DNA of 64,000 nt. Origin: CAVXDY01 sp963760715. GTDB lineage: Bacteria > Actinomycetota > Thermoleophilia > Miltoncostaeales > Miltoncostaeaceae. Shown piece after piece: positions 60,257 through 64,000 of the stretch (positions are counted from its first letter, which is position 1; each line of letters opens with the position of its first letter). A model generated the notes under the pieces. It was not told where the DNA came from, ran no database searches, and worked only from the letters and a program-made list of their open reading frames with translations. The position numbers and the translations under genes were made by a program. Location of the stretch: contig CAVXDY010000008.1 of assembly GCA_963760715.1 (NCBI GenBank), positions 82,953 to 146,952 on the forward strand, read 5' to 3'.

Positions 60257-61066
60257 GTGATCGACCTCCACGCCCACCTGCTTCCGGACCTGGACGACGG
60301 CCCCAGCACGACGGCCGAGTCGGTGGCCATGGCGCAGGCGGCCTGGGACGCGGGCACGCGGACCATGGTCTGCACCCCGCACATGATCGAGCACTTCCCG
60401 AACGATCCGCGCCGTGTGCACGCCGCCGTCGAGGCGCTGCGCGAGGCGCTGGCGGTGGCCGACGTGCCGCTCGAGATCCTTCCCGGGGCCGAGATCGCGC
60501 TCTCCTACCTCCCCGAGCTCGACGACGAGGAGCTGCGCCTGGCCAGCGTCGGCGGAGGCGGCCGATGGCTGCTGCTGGAGATGCCGTTCCAGGGGTGGCC
60601 GATCAAGCTGCCCCAGGTCCTGTCCGACCTGGAGATACGGGGCTACGGGGTGATCCTGGCCCACCCCGAGCGCGCCGAGGCCGTGCAGCGGGCCCCCGAC
60701 CGGATGCGCGACATCGTGGGGCGCGGGGCGCTGGTGCAGCTCACCGCCCAGTCGCTGCTCGGCGAGCTCGGCCCGGGCGCGCTCCGCGCCGCCCGGATGC
60801 TGCTGGCCGGCGGTGTGGCCCACTTCATCGCCTCGGACGCCCATTCGCCCGGGCCGTGGAGGCCGCCCTCGTTGGAGGAGGGGCTCGCCGCCGCCGCGGA
60901 CGCCATCGACGTCCACCCCCAGGCCCTCGCCTGGATGGTGGAGGACGGTCCCGCGGCGGTGCTGGACGGGCAGCCGGTGCGGCCGCCCCGGCTCACACCA
61001 GGGAGAAGGCCCCGGGGGGTCGAGCGTCGGGCGCCTGGCGCGCCGCGACAACCGACTCGCGGGTGA
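60257..61066 (+). CDS. CpsB/YwqE-type PHP tyrosine phosphatase
   Basis: A 269-aa PHP-domain protein of the CpsB/CapC family, which dephosphorylate tyrosine kinases of capsule or exopolysaccharide export. The metal motifs are VIDLHAHLLPDLDDGP, TPHMIEHFP, VILAHPERAEAV and HFIASDAHSPG. The final ~25 residues are Arg-rich and overlap the convergent epimerase gene by 74 bp. GTG start near a TAGGGT box. Confidence 0.9.
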   Translation: MIDLHAHLLPDLDDGPSTTAESVAMAQAAWDAGTRTMVCTPHMIEHFPNDPRRVHAAVEALREALAVADVPLEILPGAEIALSYLPELDDEELRLASVGGGGRWLLLEMPFQGWPIKLPQVLSDLEIRGYGVILAHPERAEAVQRAPDRMRDIVGRGALVQLTAQSLLGELGPGALRAARMLLAGGVAHFIASDAHSPGPWRPPSLEEGLAAAADAIDVHPQALAWMVEDGPAAVLDGQPVRPPRLTPGRRPRGVERRAPGAPRQPTRG

Positions 61067-61952
61067 CGCCCAGGCCCTCGGCCAGCTCGACCTCCGCTCG
61101 CCAGCCCAGCACCCGCTCGGCCTTCGCCACGTCGAGCGCGCTGCGCTGAAGCTCCCCCGCGCGCGGGGGGGCGAACTCGGGATCCTCGTCGTAGCCCAGG
61201 CCGGCGAGCAGGTCGAGCACGCTCACCTCGGCGCCGCAGCCCACGTTCATCGTCTCGCCCGCCGGGCCCGTCCCTGCCGCGATGAAGGCGCGCACCACGT
61301 CGCCCACATAGACGTAGTCGCGGGTCTGGAGGCCGTCGCCGAAGACCGTGGGGCGCTCGCCGTCGAGCAGGCGGCCGCAGAAGATGGCGACCACGCCGGC
61401 CTCGCCGTGGGGGTCCTGGCGCGGCCCGTAGACGTTGCCCAGCCGCAGGACGACGGTCTCGAGGTCGTAGAGGCGGGCATAGAGCCGGAGGTAGCCCTCG
61501 GCGGCCATCTTGCTCATGCCGTAGTGCGACAGCGGCCGCGTCTCGGCCGTCTCGGGGCTCGGCACCGGCAGTCCCTCGTACTCGCCGTACCCGGCGCCGC
61601 CCGTCGAGGCGAACACCACCCGGGCGCCGATCGCGCGCGCCGCCTCGAGCACGTTGATGGTGCCGATGACGTTGACGTCGGCGTCGTGGGCGGGGTTCAG
61701 CAGGGCCTTGCGAACGTCGGCCTGGGCCGCCAGATGGAAGATCGTGGTGGGGCGGACGCGCGCGACGAGCCGCGTCAGCGCATCGGCCTCGCGGATGTCG
61801 AGCTGGGAGAGGTCGGCCTCGTCGGGCACGCGGATGGCCTGGCCCGTGGAGAGATCGTCGACGACGTGCGTGGGGTGGCCGTCGGCCACGAGGGCGTCGG
61901 CCAGGTTGGAGCCGATGAACCCGGCTCCGCCGGTGATGAGTGCAGAGGTCAC
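60993..61952 (-). CDS. NAD-dependent epimerase/dehydratase (UDP-glucose 4-epimerase-like)
   Basis: A 319-aa extended short-chain dehydrogenase. The Rossmann motif LITGGAGFIGSNLADALVAD, NVYGPRQDPHGEAGVVAIF, and catalytic SHYGMSKMAAEG (YxxxK) match nucleotide-sugar epimerases. GTG at 61952 follows AAAGG. It may feed sugars to a capsule regulated by the convergent CpsB-like phosphatase (inference). Confidence 0.93.
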   Translation of the reverse strand: MTSALITGGAGFIGSNLADALVADGHPTHVVDDLSTGQAIRVPDEADLSQLDIREADALTRLVARVRPTTIFHLAAQADVRKALLNPAHDADVNVIGTINVLEAARAIGARVVFASTGGAGYGEYEGLPVPSPETAETRPLSHYGMSKMAAEGYLRLYARLYDLETVVLRLGNVYGPRQDPHGEAGVVAIFCGRLLDGERPTVFGDGLQTRDYVYVGDVVRAFIAAGTGPAGETMNVGCGAEVSVLDLLAGLGYDEDPEFAPPRAGELQRSALDVAKAERVLGWRAEVELAEGLGVTRESVVAARQAPDARPPGAFSLV

Positions 61953-62045
61953 GCTGCTACCTTTCGACCGATGTCGGCGACGACTTGAAGCGGTCGTCAG
62001 CATTGCCCAGTAAATCGCGGGCAACAAGGAACCAAGGGTGAGGCG

Positions 62046-62219
62046 GTGACCCCCCCACACGAACAGGACCGCGCCCGCGTGTACGCCCGGTTGGCGCACC
62101 AGGCGGAGGTGCGCGAGCGGCGGCGCACGCCCACCCGCCGCGCGCGCTGGGTGGGGTGGGCCATCTGCCTCGCGCTGATCGCGGGGGTCGCGGTCACCGC
62201 CGTGCGGGTCGGGCTCTGA
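62046..62219 (+). CDS. Small membrane protein, 57 aa
   Basis: GTG at 62046 opens a frame with a charged N-terminus (EQDRARVYARLAHQAEVRER) and one C-terminal transmembrane helix (WAICLALIAGVAVTAVRV). GGGTGAGG lies just upstream. Its stop overlaps the tmk start as CTGA, indicating coupling. No family recognised; it looks like a short single-span protein tied to tmk-holB. Confidence 0.6.
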   Translation: MTPPHEQDRARVYARLAHQAEVRERRRTPTRRARWVGWAICLALIAGVAVTAVRVGL

Positions 62220-62830
62220 GGGCGGGGCGCTTCATCGCCCTGGAGGGGATCGACGGCAGCGGCAAGAGCACCCAGGCGCGGCTGCTGGCCGAAGCCCTCG
62301 AGGCGCGTGGGCTCCCCGTGACGTCCACTCGCGAGCCGGGCGGAACTCCCCTGGGCGAGCGCGTCCGCGAGATCCTGCTCTCGGGCGATCCGGGGGCCCT
62401 GACACCGGTGGCGGAGGCGACCCTCTTCGCCGCCGCCCGGGCCGAGCTGGTGGCGCGCGTGGTCCGGCCGGCGCTGGAGGCCGGCGGGTGGGTGGTCAGC
62501 GACCGCTTCGTCAACTCCTCGCTCGCCTACCAGGGCGCGGCCCGCGGCATGGGCGTCAACCTGGTGCTCGAGATCAACCGGCCGGCCGTGGGCGGATGCC
62601 TCCCGGATCTTTCGGTGGTGGTCAACGTGCCGGTGGCGGTGGCCGCCGGCCGGCGCTGCGCGAGCCCCGACCGCATCGAGGCCGAGGGCGACGGGTTCCA
62701 GCAGCGCGTGGCCGACGGCTACCGGGAGCTGGCCCGCCGGTTCCCCGAGCGGGTGCGGCTGGTGCCAGGCGAGGGCTCGGTCGAGGAGGTCCACGCCGCC
62801 GTGATGGGCGTCGTCGGGGCGATCGCGTGA
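62216..62830 (+). CDS. tmk: Thymidylate kinase, probable CTG start
   Basis: A 204-aa dTMP kinase. P-loop FIALEGIDGSGKSTQARLLA, TREPGGTPLGERVREIL, DRFVNSSLAYQGAARGMG and PDRIEAEGDGFQQRV (lid) are present. No ATG, GTG or TTG lies in frame between the P-loop and ATG 62156, which would overlap the small membrane-protein gene by 64 bp. CTG at 62216, overlapping the preceding stop, gives the expected length, so CTG is my choice. Stop overlaps holB (GTGA). Confidence 0.9.
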   Translation: MRAGRFIALEGIDGSGKSTQARLLAEALEARGLPVTSTREPGGTPLGERVREILLSGDPGALTPVAEATLFAAARAELVARVVRPALEAGGWVVSDRFVNSSLAYQGAARGMGVNLVLEINRPAVGGCLPDLSVVVNVPVAVAAGRRCASPDRIEAEGDGFQQRVADGYRELARRFPERVRLVPGEGSVEEVHAAVMGVVGAIA

Positions 62831-63867
62831 TCTCCATTCCCGGCCAGCCGCTCGCCCAGCGCATCCTGCGGGCCGCCCTCGCCCGGGAGACCCCGCCGCA
62901 GCAGCTCCTGCTCTTCGGCCCCGCCGGCACGGGCAAGCGCGAGGCCGCGCGCCAGATGGCCTGGGAGCTGATGGACCCCGACGGCGCGCACCGCCACACC
63001 GCCGAGGCCCTCGACCTGACCGAGGTCGAGGCCGTGGGGCAGCAGATCCTCCTGCGCGACCTGGAGGAGGCGCTCACCCAGATCGCCAGCCGGCCGAGCG
63101 TGATGCGGCGGCGGGTGATGATCGTGCAGGGCGCCGAGCGGCTGCGCGAGCAGGAGGGAGCCCCGCGCCTGCTGAAGACGCTCGAGGAGCCGGCGCCCCA
63201 CTCGCACATCCTGCTGGTGAGCGACCACCCGGCCGACCTGCTGCCCACCATCCGCTCGCGCTGCCTTCCGGTGCCGTTCCGCCCGGCGCCGTGGCGGGCC
63301 GCCGTCGCGGCGGGCGGGCCCTTCGAGGCCGAGATGCGCACGATCGGCGCCGACTTCGGGCTGGCCGCCCTGGCCGGCGCCGGGTCGCCCGGCGGGCGGG
63401 TCAGGGAGATCCAGGAGCGGATGGGCGCGGCCGCGGGCTCGAACGTCTCGCCCGAGCTCGAGGCCCTGCGGGTCGAGGCCGACGCCCTGGAGGGAAAGCG
63501 CGGCTGGCGCACCGCGGTGAAGCGGGCCGAGGACCAGGAGAAGCGCGAGCGGCGCCGGATGGTCACCGACGGCTGGGCGCTGGTGCTCGACAGCGCCGGC
63601 GCGATCACCGGCGACGCCCTTGCCGTGGCCGTCGGCGCCGAGCGGGCCGTGCGCCACCCCGAGCGCATCGACGCCCTGCGCGAGGCGGGCAGGCCCGACC
63701 GGGCGCGGTTCCTCGAGCGGGCGCTCGAGGAGATTCAGCAGGCCAGGTCCGAGCTCGAGCTCAACCCCACCGTCGAGGTGGCCGCCGAGGCCCTCCTGGT
63801 CCGCATCGAGACCGCCCGCACCGGACGGCCCGGCCGGCTGGTCGGCCACGGGCGGATGCCCTTCTAG
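62827..63867 (+). CDS. holB: DNA polymerase III subunit delta' (clamp loader)
   Basis: A 346-aa AAA+ clamp-loader subunit. It has Walker A-like LLFGPAGTGKREAARQMA, then VMIVQGAERLREQEGAPRLL, KTLEEPAPHSHILLVSD and the sensor/arginine-finger SRC in TIRSRCLPVPF. The four zinc Cys usual between Walker A and Walker B in bacterial delta' are missing. The Walker B Asp is also not canonical. GTG overlaps the tmk stop, as expected for the widespread tmk-holB pair. Confidence 0.92.
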   Translation: MISIPGQPLAQRILRAALARETPPQQLLLFGPAGTGKREAARQMAWELMDPDGAHRHTAEALDLTEVEAVGQQILLRDLEEALTQIASRPSVMRRRVMIVQGAERLREQEGAPRLLKTLEEPAPHSHILLVSDHPADLLPTIRSRCLPVPFRPAPWRAAVAAGGPFEAEMRTIGADFGLAALAGAGSPGGRVREIQERMGAAAGSNVSPELEALRVEADALEGKRGWRTAVKRAEDQEKRERRRMVTDGWALVLDSAGAITGDALAVAVGAERAVRHPERIDALREAGRPDRARFLERALEEIQQARSELELNPTVEVAAEALLVRIETARTGRPGRLVGHGRMPF

Positions 63868-63944
63868 CGACCCCGGCACTTCGAACCTCCTCTTTCTTGC
63901 TGTCGCAGCGGATCCGGGCTTCCCAGGCCCCGGTGGGAGGACGA

Positions 63945-63978
63945 TAGAGTCGACCGACGGCGCCCCCACGAGGGGCGC
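63945..63978 (+). promoter_or_regulatory. Promoter box and leader hairpin ahead of the last tRNA
   Basis: TAGAGT (63945-63950) is a probable -10 box for the tRNA beginning at 63983. GCGCCCC (63960-63966) and GGGGCGC (63972-63978) form a 7-bp hairpin in the leader, perhaps a processing signal or a terminator for holB. Confidence 0.45.
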
Positions 63979-63982
63979 TTCG

Positions 63983-64000
63983 GCCGACGTAGCTCAGTTG
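63983..64000 (+). tRNA. tRNA 5' end, probably tRNA-Thr (cut by window edge)
   Basis: GCCGACG followed by TAGCTCAGTTG is the acceptor strand and D-arm start of a tRNA. GCCGAC-type acceptors are common in tRNA-Thr, but the anticodon is beyond the window. Confidence 0.75.

Noticed and set aside
1..64000. CRISPR array or prophage
   Set aside because: No regularly spaced repeats, integrase, terminase or capsid-like genes seen; the giant-protein operon lacks recognisable phage tail genes.

Overview
The window is a very GC-rich stretch of a bacterial chromosome with dense gene packing, frequent GTG starts and many stop/start overlaps of the GTGA or ATGA type. F420-type luciferase-like oxidoreductase, TetR, IclR, SpoIIE/STAS partner-switch genes, a three-subunit proton transhydrogenase and a B-family-like cytochrome oxidase fused to cytochrome c all fit a deep-branching actinobacterium. 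Thermoleophilia (Solirubrobacter/Miltoncostaea-like) is my best guess, but it is an inference from gene content and not a taxonomic result.

Layout. 1-6683: regulators and small enzymes (TetR with tandem operators facing YceI and FMN reductase genes; a beta-carbonic anhydrase with a zinc-finger-like tail; a second TetR flanked by two methyltransferases), two small hypothetical genes, and a divergent tRNA-Ser pair. 6684-22171: a 15.5-kb minus-strand operon of five very large proteins of unknown function (1057, 1138, 899, about 1495 and 567 aa). One is DUF6603-like and one ends in an OmpA-like domain. The fourth gene carries an apparent single-base frameshift. This operon is the strongest candidate in the window for an undescribed system. 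22355-37075: accessory metabolism (GMC oxidoreductase, tandem DUF1801, DHH phosphoesterase, multicopper oxidase, universal stress protein, a secreted propeller-like protein, methyltransferases, LLM oxidoreductase, FAD oxidase, transglutaminase, PfkB kinase). 37129-40806: a MITE-like element and a short second copy that supply stop codons to neighbouring genes, around a GlsB-like membrane protein, an animal-type haem peroxidase and a CNNM/CorC protein. 40804-46214: a PfkB kinase, serS, a STAS protein, a lipoprotein cytochrome c and a large SpoIIE-type phosphatase ending in a perfect 21-bp hairpin. 46261-49362: an amidohydrolase / MIP18-like / SUMF1-like operon facing an IclR regulator. 49359-54698: an ETF:quinone oxidoreductase-like protein with an altered Fe-S motif, and pntAA-pntAB-pntB. 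54840-60061: a DUF1697 protein, a secreted protein, and coxB-coxA(cyt c)-ctaG. 60100-64000: tRNA-Ala, a PHP-type phosphatase, an NAD-dependent epimerase, a small membrane protein, tmk, holB, and the start of another tRNA.

How it works together. The respiratory genes form a plausible electron-transfer set: an ETF oxidoreductase delivers electrons to quinone, a terminal oxidase carries its own cytochrome c, a separate lipoprotein cytochrome c may serve as mobile or anchored carrier, and transhydrogenase links the proton gradient to NADPH. The STAS and SpoIIE genes suggest a local stress-sensing partner switch. Several genes lack a Shine-Dalgarno sequence but carry a TAnnnT box 6-8 nt before the start codon, which points to leaderless mRNAs as a common mode here.
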